Assembly (NCBI GenBank): GCA_946406115.1
Contig: OX291543.1
Span: 26,872,815-26,936,814, forward strand
Reading direction: 5' to 3'
From: Apoda limacodes
Taxonomy: Eukaryota > Arthropoda > Insecta > Lepidoptera > Limacodidae
Length of the DNA stretch: 64,000 bases
The notes beneath the pieces were generated by a model. The model ran no database searches. It had not been told where the DNA came from and worked only from the letters and a program-made list of their open reading frames with translations. The position numbers and the translations under genes were made by a program. Positions 12,601 through 22,819 of the stretch are shown here, one piece after another; within the stretch, counting starts at the first letter, position 1; each line of letters begins with the position of its first letter.

Positions 12601-12729
12601 AGCCTCCCGGCTCTAGTTTGTCCTTGGATATTACTTCCGTGTTACCGTGTTGAGTCTGTGGTGCATAAAAATCTGAATTGTTGTCATCTTCAGAAGTTTT
12701 TTCTATGTTATTAGTTATTTATTACTCAT
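9696..12729. other. Gene-free stretch with repeat remnants
   Basis: At 9935-10015 (GGGTTCCATAGCCAAATGGC, then GTCCGTCCGTCTATCTGTAT) and near 10580-10610 (CCGGTCAAGTGCAAGTCGGG) there are remnants of the same dispersed family as at 20.2 kb. 11375-11430 is a TGTCTGTTTGTATG-rich simple patch. No exon with a recognisable domain was found, including the 84-aa frame 11591-11845. Confidence 0.45.
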
Positions 12730-13946
12730 AAGAGGGAAGTGCCTTCTTAAACAAATAACCCATATTTAAACATATAAAACATGCGTTTTTACGTTTCAAA
12801 AACTCTTCGCGTTCCTCTAATGACATTTTTATAGCATTCTAAGCTTGCATGAGATAGTTTATCACACCAAAGACAAGTCTTTCCTTTTGTTACATCGTTA
12901 CCTTCAATGGTTCTAGAATATAAAAAGAAAAGTACGCTGCAGTTGGAAATCCACTCGTAGACATTGCGATTCGCTCATCTGACTCCACTTCATGTTTGAC
13001 AAAGGAGAGTAACTGCGGCAGCAAGTCTTTTCCTTCTTTGTTATGTGCGTATGATCTATTCCATGCTTTCAATATGTCTTCAGGAAGAGCAGATTCAATA
13101 ATGGGAAACAAAATCGCTGTATATTTGTCTTGTGTTACCCCAAGTGACTCGAGCGCTTGTATTTGTGTCATCAGTTTGTCATACAACAACGGGTTAACAT
13201 TTTTTGAGTACCTTTTGCTTGAACTAGAATTAGTTGTAAAAGTTCACGAATGTAGTTTTCCATAATGAAATCATCTCTGGCAAACCTTGTTTTTAACTGC
13301 TCTATTGCTTTTGCGTAATTAACTCCAGACCGCGGAAAACTTTCTATTAATTCTCGTGCCTTTGACCATGCTCCATACATTGCAATAGATACTGGAACTT
13401 GTCTACATTATCAATGTTTTCGTTTTCATGAACTTTTTTAAATTATTGTCCCCAAAAGCTAATCCATTTCTTGATATTCCCGTCAAATTTTTGGGAGCTC
13501 TAACTTAGGGAGTCGGAATTGACGATCTGTTACATAATGGGCATTATCGCATATCGAAGAACCTCCTGCTAGACCTTTCATTATTGTGTTATTTGTAATA
13601 TCTGAGCAAGCATTCGTATTTGCCTCTTTATATTTTTGCTTTAGTGCATACCACCTATCCTTATAGGTTTCAGAGTCATCTAAATCATCCTCGAAAGTTT
13701 TCTCGACTCTGTCCTCCTTGTTCAACCACAAATTAAAATTTTAGTATCTATTGTGGACAGAGTTTCACATTTACTGCTTAAACTTTCAAAGCTATCCGCT
13801 ACAAAATTTTTATCATTGGCCAATAAAGGATCCTCAAATTTTCGTGCACTAATCGTAAAAAAGCGACGAGCCTGTTTTCGTTCTTGAAAAGCCTTCTCCA
13901 TACTTTTTATCCCACGGTCGCCACTATTTCGCAGTTTATGATGCAT
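12730..13946 (-). pseudogene. BEL/Pao retrotransposon gag remnant
   Basis: Minus-strand pieces at 13946-13722, 13731-13483, 13380-13171 and 13189-12890 read in order as a Gag polyprotein of the BEL/Pao LTR-retrotransposon group (DUF1759-type). Visible landmarks are RLPKLELPKI, then SKARELIESFPRSGVNYAKA, then LYDKLMTQIQALESLGVT and ALPEDILKAWNR. Further downstream (to about 12730) EEREEFLKRK and a Cys-containing stretch look like the start of the zinc-knuckle region. Gag would form the particle and package RNA. The frame changes at least three times, so the gene is dead. No pol or clear LTRs were found nearby. Confidence 0.85.
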
Positions 13947-14155
13947 AAGGTTGTTAGAAGAAGTGCAGGTTTATAACTTACAGGTCGTCAGCCTTTCTAG
14001 CGGATTTCTAAACTGTTTTTTTTTATATAATTAAGAAAATTGTTATAAAAAAATCCTTTTATTTTTTGTTACTTTGACATAAGATCTTTTTTAAAAATAT
14101 AACATATATATGGAAGTAAGAAAACATAGACAACCAAAACATCTTAACAGGTGGT

Positions 14156-14275
14156 ATGTAATTTATGTGTATATGTCCTCTTGTGTCATCAAGACACCCG
14201 GAGGATTATTTTATTCTTTGTAAGGAGCTTAAAAACGTGGTTTTTAGATTAACTTTTTAATCTACATTCAAGTTA
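14156..14275 (-). repeat. Inverted repeat pair, right copy
   Basis: Reverse-complement partner of 9573-9695: CTCTTGTGTCATCAAGACAC and TTATTTTATTCTTTGTAAGG are directly visible. It lies about 210 bp beyond the 5' end of the minus-strand gag remnant. The similarity fades on both sides after roughly 120 bp. Confidence 0.75.
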
Positions 14276-14949
14276 TTTATTTAATTAATTATTTTCATTT
14301 ACAGTTTTCTATAGTGTCATGTTTTTTGCGTATTGGTTCACTCGCGCTTGACTATTTTTTTTGTAAGTGTCATATATTTTCGTACTCGCCTATTAAACCC
14401 CTTTATTCTGATACTCAACTTGAGGGTCTTGAAAAAAAAATTTAGCCCGCATAAAATCCGCCATTTTGATTTTTTAAAATTTTAATATAGCTAATGTCAC
14501 ACACAATAACCGAATTAAAGGCGGGCGGAGCCCCTGGCAAAGTCTAGTAATAATAATAAATATGCAGACACTGCGTATTATTTCTTATACTGCATGGAGA
14601 TAATTTTGTAGTAATGCAACCTATTCCAGGCCAAACATATGCAATCTGTACCTACTCGGAACCTTGCCAACTGAATAATTAACGGCACAGATAACATAAA
14701 TAAACAATGGTAATTAGATAGATTAGATGAGACTGACACACCTCACGCACTACAAAATTCAGGAAAAAGAATTACCTAAGCAATTACTTAAATATGTGTC
14801 CAAGTAGTGTGTGTGTGCAACACACTTCTCATTTTACATACCTAATATTTAAATTCACTCCATCCATACGAGGCAAAAATTGCGATCAAAATATAGAAAC
14901 TGAGTAAATATTAGGTACCATTTGTACCATTAATAGTATAACTGGGAGG
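14276..14949 (+). other. Spacer with a Helitron 3' end
   Basis: At about 14505-14547 the text AAAGGCGGGCGGAGCCCCTG followed by GCAAAGTCTAG|T (CTAG at 14544-14547) is a Helitron 3' terminus on the plus strand; its 5' part was not delimited. The remaining sequence is AT-rich with no gene. Confidence 0.55.
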
Positions 14950-14952
14950 TCA

Positions 14953-16750
14953 TTGGGAACAGTCTCGACTCTGAAATTTGAGAGAAAAATATATAATAAT
15001 ATATTTAAATATGAGTTTGGCCTCATTTGACTTAGGATTAGCTAAAATACAATTATAAAAACCTACATTCATTGGGATACCCTTTAATTGTCGCCTGTGA
15101 GGCATGTTTCGCACACATTTCGTCAGGACATGGTAAACATCATCAATCAAGTTGCATTCAGGACAATAATAAGGGGAGACTACTTATTTCATTAAGAGTG
15201 CAAACTTTTTAGATGGAATTTCTATCTCCATGCAGCCAGGACTCCCTCGCAGCCTAGTTGGTAGTGTGGCCAGCTGCTGTGCAGAGGGTGTGGGTTCCAT
15301 TCTCGCAGTGGACAAACATTTATGTGATAAACTTTTGTGTTTGTCTTGAGTCTGGGTGTATTTATGAATAATATGTATGTATTTACAAAAAAAAAGTAAA
15401 ATATATGTATTTGTATCCGTTGTCTGGTATCCATAACACAAGCTTTGCTTACTGTGGTGCCAGACGGCGCTGTGTGTGTTGTCCAAAAAAAATTTTGATT
15501 AAATTTATTTTAATGTGACCGGAACGAAGTCTCAATGCCATCAGTATGTCCTTTCTATTTATAATACAGTTATCAATCCATGTAAATCCTGTGGTTGTGG
15601 CTGCATTGTTTTGTTCCTACCATATGCCCTTTTTGAACCGCTGGTCAAAACATTGAGATTGTACTAACGGAATACATACTATATAGCAAGCAAACGATTG
15701 TTATTAATAGACCATCGGTTGAAGCTTCTCTAGCAAAAGTATCTGCTCTTTCGTTGCCGATTACATCCATGTGTGAGGGAATCCACTGTAGTATAACAGT
15801 TTTAGATTTAGCTTGCAATTGGCAAAGGAGCTCTAAAATTTTGTAGGCTATCGGTGCACCTCGAATGGTCGAGATTCATCGAGCCAATAACTGCAACTAA
15901 CTTTTAGAGTCAGATACGATGACAAATTGCTTGAAGTCCAACAATTCTATATAAGCTAATGCTTCAGCTATAGCTGTGAGTTCTGCTGTCATAATTGCGC
16001 ATTCCTAATTAATTTGAAATTTCATAGAAGGTTCTGAGACTTTAAATATCTTTGGAACCGTCTGTAAATATAGCGTAATGTCCAGAAATTTTTTTGTTTA
16101 AATATTGTACTGTTAAATTTTTCAACTGTGTACCTACTATTATAGCTACATTTATTTATCTATATGTCTATTTGTAACTTCATAGCTTAAGATATATCAA
16201 TACTTCCGACCCACGTATGAAGAGAAACCATTTCCAATTGATTGCTGCAATAAATGGGGATGTCGAATCTTTCAATTTCAGTATCGCACATTGAGTGGAT
16301 TTGCTAATTCTTCTAAAAGGTTATTAGTTCAATTATTTATAGTAATCGATTTAGATTTCAACCAAAATTTTCCGCCCAAGTAAGTACATTCTTCGTATAT
16401 GTAAAGGTGGAATGCAAAGTTCACATACAATTACATGTATAGGAGTAGTTTTTGACAGCTGTTATCATATAAGCAACTTGCATAATCAAGTCGTGAACGT
16501 ATTATAGCTATGTATCAACTTTTTTCTTTTATCCATTCTCTTGAAAGGAAATTGGTGAAGGGACAAACAAAATCTGGAGCTAGGTTTTGCAATAACAAGG
16601 TAGCTTTCTCACCATCTATAAAGTGCCTAGGCGATTGGTAACCCTTAATCCACCTAATCCGTTGCCACATATCTCTCGTGCAAGTAGTTTCCTACGTAGA
16701 CAAACATTTTTTTTTCCAGGATACTCGTTTTTTCTCTCGAATTAACTTTT
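14953..16750 (-). pseudogene. Non-LTR retrotransposon (RNase H-bearing LINE), decayed
   Basis: On the minus strand, 16720-16410 reads as the C-terminal part of a reverse transcriptase protein (motifs FLSREWIKEKS, RSRLDYASCLYD). 16012-15690 is an RNase H domain (IMTAELTAIAEALAYIELLD, IVSDSKS with the catalytic Asp, WIPSHMDVIGNERAD). 15150-15075 is a C-terminal Cys/His tail (IDDVYHVLTKC). The presence of RNase H after RT suggests an I-clade-like LINE. Such proteins copy their own RNA into a nicked chromosomal target. Several in-frame stops are present (for example directly after SDSKS). A SINE at 15240-15490 splits the 3' part. The 5' part (endonuclease, RT core) was not seen and is probably truncated. 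Confidence 0.8.
15240..15490 (+). mobile_element. tRNA-derived SINE, copy 1
   Basis: It begins GACTCCCTCGCAGCCTAGTTGG with an A-box-like TAGTTGGTAGTG and a mutated B box (GGTTCCATTCT). A conserved body follows (TTTGTGTTTGTCTTGAGTCT, GTGTATTTATG) and it ends TTGTCCAAAAAAAA. The same element occurs at 48641-48913 and, inverted, at 62193-62478. It is inserted inside the decayed LINE of 14953-16750, on the opposite strand. Non-coding; it would be transcribed by RNA polymerase III. Confidence 0.85.
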
Positions 16751-18001
16751 GTGCAACTTGCATCTTACTTACCTACGAATCCTCAGAAGGTAAGTAGTAT
16801 ATTTACTTCCATATGATTTTAGTCGTATCAAGTATATCTTCCAAACACAAAATCACGGACAAGTGAGCTGTCACATAAATAGGTTACATTTGAATACAGT
16901 TTAAATGATAAGCTGCTAAAATATTTTACAACCCAACCTATTTTAGTGCAATTCCGCAGCACAAATGATTTTAGCGGCAGCATTTACGAGCCGTCACACA
17001 ATCGGTAGTCGGGCAGATGCAGCATGCAACGTGCACCAAGCAGCGAGCTAACAGAGGGGACACTGCTAATTCTGGATAATGTGCGAGCTCATTTCCTGTA
17101 TCGGTTCCTCATGGCTCGTGGCCCATCATGATAAAGACTGTTGCTAAATGAACTTACGAAATTGTTAGAACAGAATAATAGCTTCAATGGCCGAATGTAT
17201 GAATGAAATAAATCTTTCGGTTGTGGCTAAACCGTATTTTAGTGTCTTCACCAACCAATATTTTACTCAGTGAAACTACATTATCTCCTTAAATATTCGT
17301 TCACGTATGTGCTGTCATAACAAAAGTCTTTTAAAATTTAATCATTGATTTCATGTATGTTATTTGGTTATTAAATATCAGTGTAAAGAAAAAGGCACCA
17401 TAATTAGTAAAGGCAAAAAGATGGGTTGGTTACGGTGGCACGTGATTTTTCCATATTCATTTAAACTACCTATTTGTTATTAATTATTTATAGTTTTACA
17501 TGCCAAGTAACACTTTTTAAAACGGAAAAATTAATATTGCCACTGCTACTCAAGCAAAAAAACGAGGGGGTTTGACTATTTGCATGGACAAATTCTTTTT
17601 CTCTTTACTTTTGTTTATTGTTGAGAAATCCTCCTTTATTTTATAATGGTGTTTTAATTTTTTTATTTTTTTATTTTTTAATTTATTGTAAAGATTGTAG
17701 GTTGACCTATTGAAAATGATCACCATTTTGAACTTGTGTCAATAGAAAATTATATCCGAATTAATATCGATGCCGAATTACGATTATTTGTTCTATAACA
17801 TCTCATGGATGTAAACTTTTTAATAGTATATAGGTCTTATGCGCAAAAAAATAAAAAATGATAAGATGATCAAATTTTTTAGAAAAATTTACATTTTAGC
17901 CTTGAGATTTAGAGTTATTTTATTTTTAAAGTTATTTAAATAGTTTATTGCTAAAAACTAACTAATCTAAATAAGTGTTTCTGAACATTTTCGATATACC
18001 T
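16751..18001. other. Intergenic region upstream of the LRR gene
   Basis: No exon or transposon end was supported. 17560-17700 is T-rich and low in complexity. The stretch before 18000 is the presumed promoter region of the LRR gene. Confidence 0.4.
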
Positions 18002-18008
18002 TATAAAA
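18002..18008 (+). promoter_or_regulatory. Possible TATA box of the LRR gene
   Basis: TATAAAA lies 34 bp before the ATG at 18042. If used, the 5' untranslated leader would be only about ten bases. AT-rich surroundings make chance matches common, so this is weak. Confidence 0.2.
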
Positions 18009-18041
18009 TATATTTGATTGAAGTTTTATAGTTCTACAAAC

Positions 18042-19691
18042 ATGTCTACAGAAAATTGCGTAACAGAAGCCTCTAGCACAGAGGTTATATTTGCAGCTGA
18101 AGTTGAAGATAGTTCAGAAGACCCACCGATGGAAGAGTGGTCTTCTTTGGAAATTGTTGTTCTAGAGAAAAATAAAAAACGAATTCTACATGAAGAAGGC
18201 CTTTACAGCCCAGGAAGTGGTGAAATATGTACCAAATATATATCCATGTCTGATAGCGCAGTATTCAGACATCCTTACTATAATTACCCTGCTGTTATAG
18301 ACCCCGGTATTAAAGAAGCCATTCTAGAACCCGAAGACAAGATAATATATCCAGAGGATGGTCAAGAACTATACTTAGCTCTTTGCGAACAAATGAATAT
18401 ATGTCCCGTAAGGCTGTTTTACAGAGGTTTGTTAGATGAAGTGATCGATTTAAAATATTATTGCGTAAACCAACAAGCAATTCGTGCAATGTCGATGGCT
18501 CTGCATCATAACAGGATCGTCAAAGTCCTTGACCTTACTGACAATTTCCTAAATGATGACGCATGCTTTCATTTGAGTGAGATGTTAACCTTAAATACTA
18601 CACTACATGAGCTTGTACTAGATGGCTGCAGGATAGGACCTAGTGGTGCTAAGCGGTTAAGTGAAGCGTTGCCTTTAAACAGAGGACTACGTGTGCTAAA
18701 TCTTAGGAGAAATAAACTGGGAGATGAAGGCGTGAAATATGTTGCCGAAGCAACTTTCCGCGGTATGGATATTCAGAAATTGAATTTGAGTCATAATAAA
18801 ATCGGACCCGAGGGCTTAAATGCATTTGTTGAATCATTTGAGGCACGTAATCCGTTTACGATGTTGGACCTGTCGTGGAATGACTTGTATCCACCTGAAG
18901 CTGTTTACGGATTTCTAACTTCTTTAGGTGAGAGTACAGTGCTTGAAGAAGTTAACTTATCTTGGAATTCCCTGTCTGGAGGCCGTGCGGGCTTGGGTAT
19001 CAAAAACATTATGAACGCACCAAAGTTAAGACATCTTGATATTAGTAACAACATGTTAAAAGAAATAGCCGTAACATATCTCCTAAGGACTCTAGCGAAG
19101 CCTCAAGAAATGGATACTCTTGATCTTTCTTTTAATCCTTTATGTTTTGAAGATACAATAAAGGTCCTTAATAGAGCGATGTTACCTGGAGTAAAATTGA
19201 AGAAAATATTAATGGACAATGTAAACGTTAATGAAGAGTTTTTGAAATTATTGGAAGAAATGAAAGCTATGGAGTCAAAGACGGATGTTGTCGTCACTTA
19301 CGGTTACGTATTCAAAGTTTACAAACCTGTTGCTATAGACATGAGAGAAATAATGTTCAACAGAGCTGAGTTCTTAGCTAAACATTCAAAGAAAGTCTCA
19401 ACGGATATAGCGCTTTTCTTTTTAAATCTACGAAAAATTAAAGGCAGTGTAATTAATGCAGGAGAGTTTATGAAAGCAATAAAAGTGTCTGGAATGACGT
19501 TAGAAGGCGAACTTATTGATGCATTTGTCAATACATTTGCTGGACCGAAAGCTGAAAAGGCGAAGCTTATAAATTTAGATCTTATTGTTGACTATGTCCG
19601 TAGGAAATGGCCGGATCGAAAACTGCCTCGAACCCCGCCACCTGAACCAAAACCGATAAAGAAGAAAAAAAAGGGCAAAAAGAAAAAATAA
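18042..19691 (+). CDS. Leucine-rich repeat protein, LRRC74-like
   Basis: A 549-aa uninterrupted protein. The frame stays open back to a TTG at 18018, but the ATG at 18042 (MSTENC) is the sensible eukaryotic start. After an acidic N-terminus (residues 1-60), about eight ribonuclease-inhibitor-type leucine-rich repeats run from about residue 160 to 385; examples are VKVLDLTDNFL, LRVLNLRRNKLGDEG, IQKLNLSHNKIGPEG and MDTLDLSFNPL. Residues about 430-520 look like a degenerate EF-hand-type helical domain, and the tail (537-549) is almost all lysine. This domain order matches LRRC74A/B-type proteins. LRR proteins of this type usually bind other proteins; the partner is unknown. No introns are present, which could mean a retrocopy or simply a compact gene. 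No disabling change is seen. Neighbours are repeats, so context gives no functional hint. Confidence 0.9.
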   Translation: MSTENCVTEASSTEVIFAAEVEDSSEDPPMEEWSSLEIVVLEKNKKRILHEEGLYSPGSGEICTKYISMSDSAVFRHPYYNYPAVIDPGIKEAILEPEDKIIYPEDGQELYLALCEQMNICPVRLFYRGLLDEVIDLKYYCVNQQAIRAMSMALHHNRIVKVLDLTDNFLNDDACFHLSEMLTLNTTLHELVLDGCRIGPSGAKRLSEALPLNRGLRVLNLRRNKLGDEGVKYVAEATFRGMDIQKLNLSHNKIGPEGLNAFVESFEARNPFTMLDLSWNDLYPPEAVYGFLTSLGESTVLEEVNLSWNSLSGGRAGLGIKNIMNAPKLRHLDISNNMLKEIAVTYLLRTLAKPQEMDTLDLSFNPLCFEDTIKVLNRAMLPGVKLKKILMDNVNVNEEFLKLLEEMKAMESKTDVVVTYGYVFKVYKPVAIDMREIMFNRAEFLAKHSKKVSTDIALFFLNLRKIKGSVINAGEFMKAIKVSGMTLEGELIDAFVNTFAGPKAEKAKLINLDLIVDYVRRKWPDRKLPRTPPPEPKPIKKKKKGKKKK

Positions 19692-19775
19692 ACTTCGCAT
19701 TGTCCTCAACATACAGGTATACGAGTATACACGATTTATGTTAAATATCTATAATTTAAACTTCAGTTCAACTAA

Positions 19776-19781
19776 AATAAA
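19776..19781 (+). terminator. Poly(A) signal of the LRR gene
   Basis: AATAAA lies 85 bp after the stop codon of the LRR gene, at a usual distance for an insect 3' end. Confidence 0.55.
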
Positions 19782-19829
19782 GGAAAAACTAAAGGACGTA
19801 TTATAGTTGCTTTTTATCACTTGGTGCAG

Positions 19830-19995
19830 CTTAACATGTGCCGGTCAGATTAACCCGACATCGGGCCAAGACCAGCTAATGAGCGTTGTGTTGTAAGGAG
19901 CAGTACTAACCGTTTCACACGTGCCGTACAGTCATCCAGCGTTGGGCTGACACCGGGTATCGACTATTTGCGGATGGCTGCCGGCTACGCTTACT
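19830..19995 (+). repeat. Diverged inverted repeat, outer left arm
   Basis: GAGCGTTGTGTTGTAAGGA, ACTAACCGTT and GGATGGCTGCCGGCTACGCT are all found, inverted, at 24085-24250. The pair is clearly related but has many mismatches. It encloses about 4 kb with LINE debris. Confidence 0.7.
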
Positions 19996-20017
19996 AGATA
20001 GTCTGGCATTGGCTATC

Positions 20018-20100
20018 GGGATGACTTCGGTGGGACATGGAATGGTATTGGCGCGTACACACGTGTCGGGCCGACATCAACAGTTGGTAAAAGAAACAAG
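20018..20100 (+). repeat. Inverted repeat, inner left arm
   Basis: TGACTTCGG, GGAATGGTATTGGC and GTACACACGTGTC recur as the reverse complement at about 20985-21085. Together with the outer arms this forms a nested palindrome-like layout. Confidence 0.7.
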
Positions 20101-20164
20101 AAAAAAAATTAAAGAATTTCTTGTCATGGCATAATACCATGTAAAAAAGGTCCCTGCAAGTAGT

Positions 20165-20610
20165 CTTTCTGGGTTCCGTACCCAAAGGATAAAAAACGGG
20201 ACCCTATTACTAAGACTCCGCTGTCCGTCCGTCTGTCACCAGGCTGTATCTCATGAACCGTAATAGATAGTTGAAATTTTCACAAAAGATGTATTTCTGT
20301 TGCCGCTATATCAACAAATACTAAAAAATAAAATAAATATTTAAGGGGGCTCCCATACAACAAACGTGATTTTTTTGCTCGTTTTTGCTCGATATTGATA
20401 ACGGCAATAGATAGACGCTTGAAATATGCACAGAATATTTAGTTTACTTTAAAAATAAATAATTAAATTCAAATTAGACAAATATTTAAGGGCTCCTATA
20501 CAACAAACGTGATTTTTTTGCCAAAACGACAATAATGCGATATGGAACAGAACAGAACTCTTCGTGCACGAGTCCGACTCGTACTTGACCGATTTTTTGG
20601 GTCATACATA
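20165..20610 (+). repeat. Dispersed lepidopteran-type repeat (GGGTTCCGTACCCAAAGG family)
   Basis: Contains GGGTTCCGTACCCAAAGGAT, ACGGGACCCTATTACTAAGA and GTCCGTCCGTCTGTC, and ends near CGAGTCCGACTCGTACTTG. Poorer remnants of the same family lie at about 6605, 9935 and 46590. A block GGGGCTCCCATACAACAAAC / GGGCTCCTATACAACAAACG appears twice inside (about 20345 and 20490). No open frame with a domain is visible, so the parental element class is not clear from here. Confidence 0.65.
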
Positions 20611-20984
20611 GAAGGCGCCCAATATATTCTTTTCTTATTTTCCTGAAGCAGACGGCGACGTCGCCGTCGCAAGAAAAGCCATATAGCAATAGGTATCTAC
20701 ATAATTTGTTTACGATTCATCGTGGCACAGCCCACACTAGGCGTTCGCCCGGACTAAGAGAAAATCGGCTAGAGATCGGTTACATGTGAAAGCTATATTC
20801 CGAGCGTCGGCCCGATGTTGGGTAACCGGCAAGTGTGAAGCTACACAATTTTTCTTTTAGCCCAGGCGGACGCTCTCAGACCACAATGGTCTGTGCCAAG
20901 ATGGCTCCTATGATCACGGTTCAGTTAAAAATTTACTATCTTTTCGTTTTACCGCTTTTTTTTCTTAAAACAAATGTTACTTTA

Positions 20985-21085
20985 TGGCCAGTATTTTTTT
21001 TTCCCGGCTGTCGATGTCGGCCAGACACGTGTGTACGTGCCAATACCATTCCATTTACATGACCCTCCGAAGTCAACCCTTTTGG
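20985..21085 (-). repeat. Inverted repeat, inner right arm
   Basis: Reverse-complement partner of 20018-20100 (GACACGTGTGTACGTGCCAA, TACCATTCCATTTACATGAC). It is followed by moderately GC-rich sequence to about 21590 in which no intact gene was recognised. Confidence 0.65.
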
Positions 21086-22049
21086 GGATTGGGAAATTTG
21101 TTTGAGGTGTAGATTTTTGCAAATTGTTGCCAACCGCTGCCCGCTGGTCGTTGGGGTCGGTTGCTGAGTATCGGCTTCTATGGGTAGGCTCTGCTACCAG
21201 CATCGCTCTCCACAAGGACTAGGCTTGGCTTTGCCTTCCAGGTGCCAAGTCTTGAATGTGCGGCAGTCGGGACTCGACAGCCCGCGCGAACATATCGGTC
21301 GCGAGGTGGCCCACGAAGTCATCCAGTCACTCGATCTAGAGGTCTCTTAAGATCGCAGCGTTCCTCACGTAGCCGAGTGCGCCGACTATGGTACGAAGAG
21401 CCTTATTCTGTTGCGTGCGTAATCGCTTGCCCTGGGTTTCACTATAAAGTGAGAACCACGGCGGCGCAGCGACACGAGGCGAGGTCTGATGTTAGTTTCG
21501 TAGATCCCAAGCTTCATCAGCCTGGTCTGATTGTGCGCCTTCATTGTCAAGAACCGGTCAATCACCATTCACCACGCCAATATATATAACATTAATTAAT
21601 ATAAAACATTAACAATATATATGACATTGGGGCACCATGTTATCTGTTTCCCTTAGAATTGGAGTGGTGGTGGTATCTTCTGTGTGCGGTGCATAATAAT
21701 GGTGTTTTACTTCCGTTGACAGACAATTTGAAGAGTCAAGAGTGCGCTGCATCTTGGTAGCGGTGTGATCTGGTCTGATGGAGGAGGTCAATCATGCCGC
21801 AGTACAGTGCCAGCATAGCTCGGCTCTCCTTCGGGATCTCATTGGCGTAGCATGAGTAAAACGTTGGAGATTCCCTGAGGTACTCCAGCTTCTATAGGGC
21901 GCATAGAAGATACTGCATCTGCAATTACGACGCTGAAGTTGCCGTCCTTAAGGAAGGACTGGATTATCATTGTTATCCCGCACGAGGTCTGGGACGACGA
22001 GAGCTTAAACACCGAAGCTCGGTGCCAAATGCCAAACTCGATCAAATGC
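21086..22049. other. GC-richer repeat debris
   Basis: Minus-strand scraps at 21568-21386 and 22045-21839 look like diverged LINE-type protein fragments (for example PIEAGVPQGISNVLL, resembling the PQG block of a reverse transcriptase). They are too short to classify. No intact gene is seen. Confidence 0.4.
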
Positions 22050-22720
22050 CTTATCCATGTTTTTTTTTAACAAGCACACGGTCCGCCTGATGGTAAGCGG
22101 TCACCGTGGCGTATGGACGCTTGCAACACCAGGGGTATCACTCGTGCGTTGCCGACCCTTGAGAAATCTAATAACTTCTTTCTTGAAGAACTCCATACTG
22201 TAGTCAGTTTCTCTGAAACCGCACAGTACGTGACCATTTAGGTTCTAAATTGTAAGAATGAATTCCCTGCCGATGGCGAGCGGTGCGATGGTAGAAAGTA
22301 GCCGTGGGCATCATTTCAAACAATTCCTCAAAACACAACCCATTGTACAAGCGGTAGAACACACACAGGGAGGCAAAGTCTCTCCTCAGACCTAAGGTTA
22401 GTTACCGCAAGTTAGTTTGGAATCGTCGACAATTCTCACAGCCCCTCGTTGAACCCAGTCAAAAGGGCCAAGCTGGTTTCCGGGTGCACCCACCCAGAGA
22501 TGGCAGCAGTACTCCATATGGGGCCGAACTTGCGACTTGTAAAGTAACAACCTTTGCCCCGACGTAAAGTACTGCTTCGCTCTGTTGAGTACACCAAGTT
22601 TTTTGGACGCCAGCTTCACCTTATCTTGTAAATGATCTCGGAACTGAACATCGCTGGAGATGTGAACACCAAGCATCCCAATGCTCTTGGAGATGGAGAG
22701 GGGAGTGTTCTGGAATTGTG
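22050..22720 (-). pseudogene. LINE 3' part (RT C-terminus and 3' UTR), copy A
   Basis: Minus strand: MLGVHISSDVQFRDHL, LNRAKQYFTSGQRLLLYKSQ and MEYCCHLWVGAPGNQLG are the C-terminal part of a non-LTR reverse-transcriptase protein. The 3' untranslated end (GCTTACCATCAGGCGGACCG on that strand) lies near 22070. It is the same family as 29395-31770 and as the scraps at 47755 and 61395. In-frame stops and an abrupt junction at about 22720, where a foreign stretch begins, show that it is dead. I place the family loosely in the Jockey/CR1 group. Confidence 0.8.
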
Positions 22721-22819
22721 GGACTTCATACTACATACTACATTCCATTTCAAGGAGTATTGCCACAATGTATTCCTTCTTGTTCGAAGCCAGTGCGACG
22801 TGGTGAAATACCCTTAACA

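Noticed and set aside
15240..15490. A tRNA gene
   Set aside because: A and B boxes are present but there is no cloverleaf with an acceptor stem; the body and AT tail repeat at three loci, so it is a SINE.
18018..18041. Upstream start of the LRR protein
   Set aside because: The frame begins with TTG; a normal ATG is available eight codons later at 18042.
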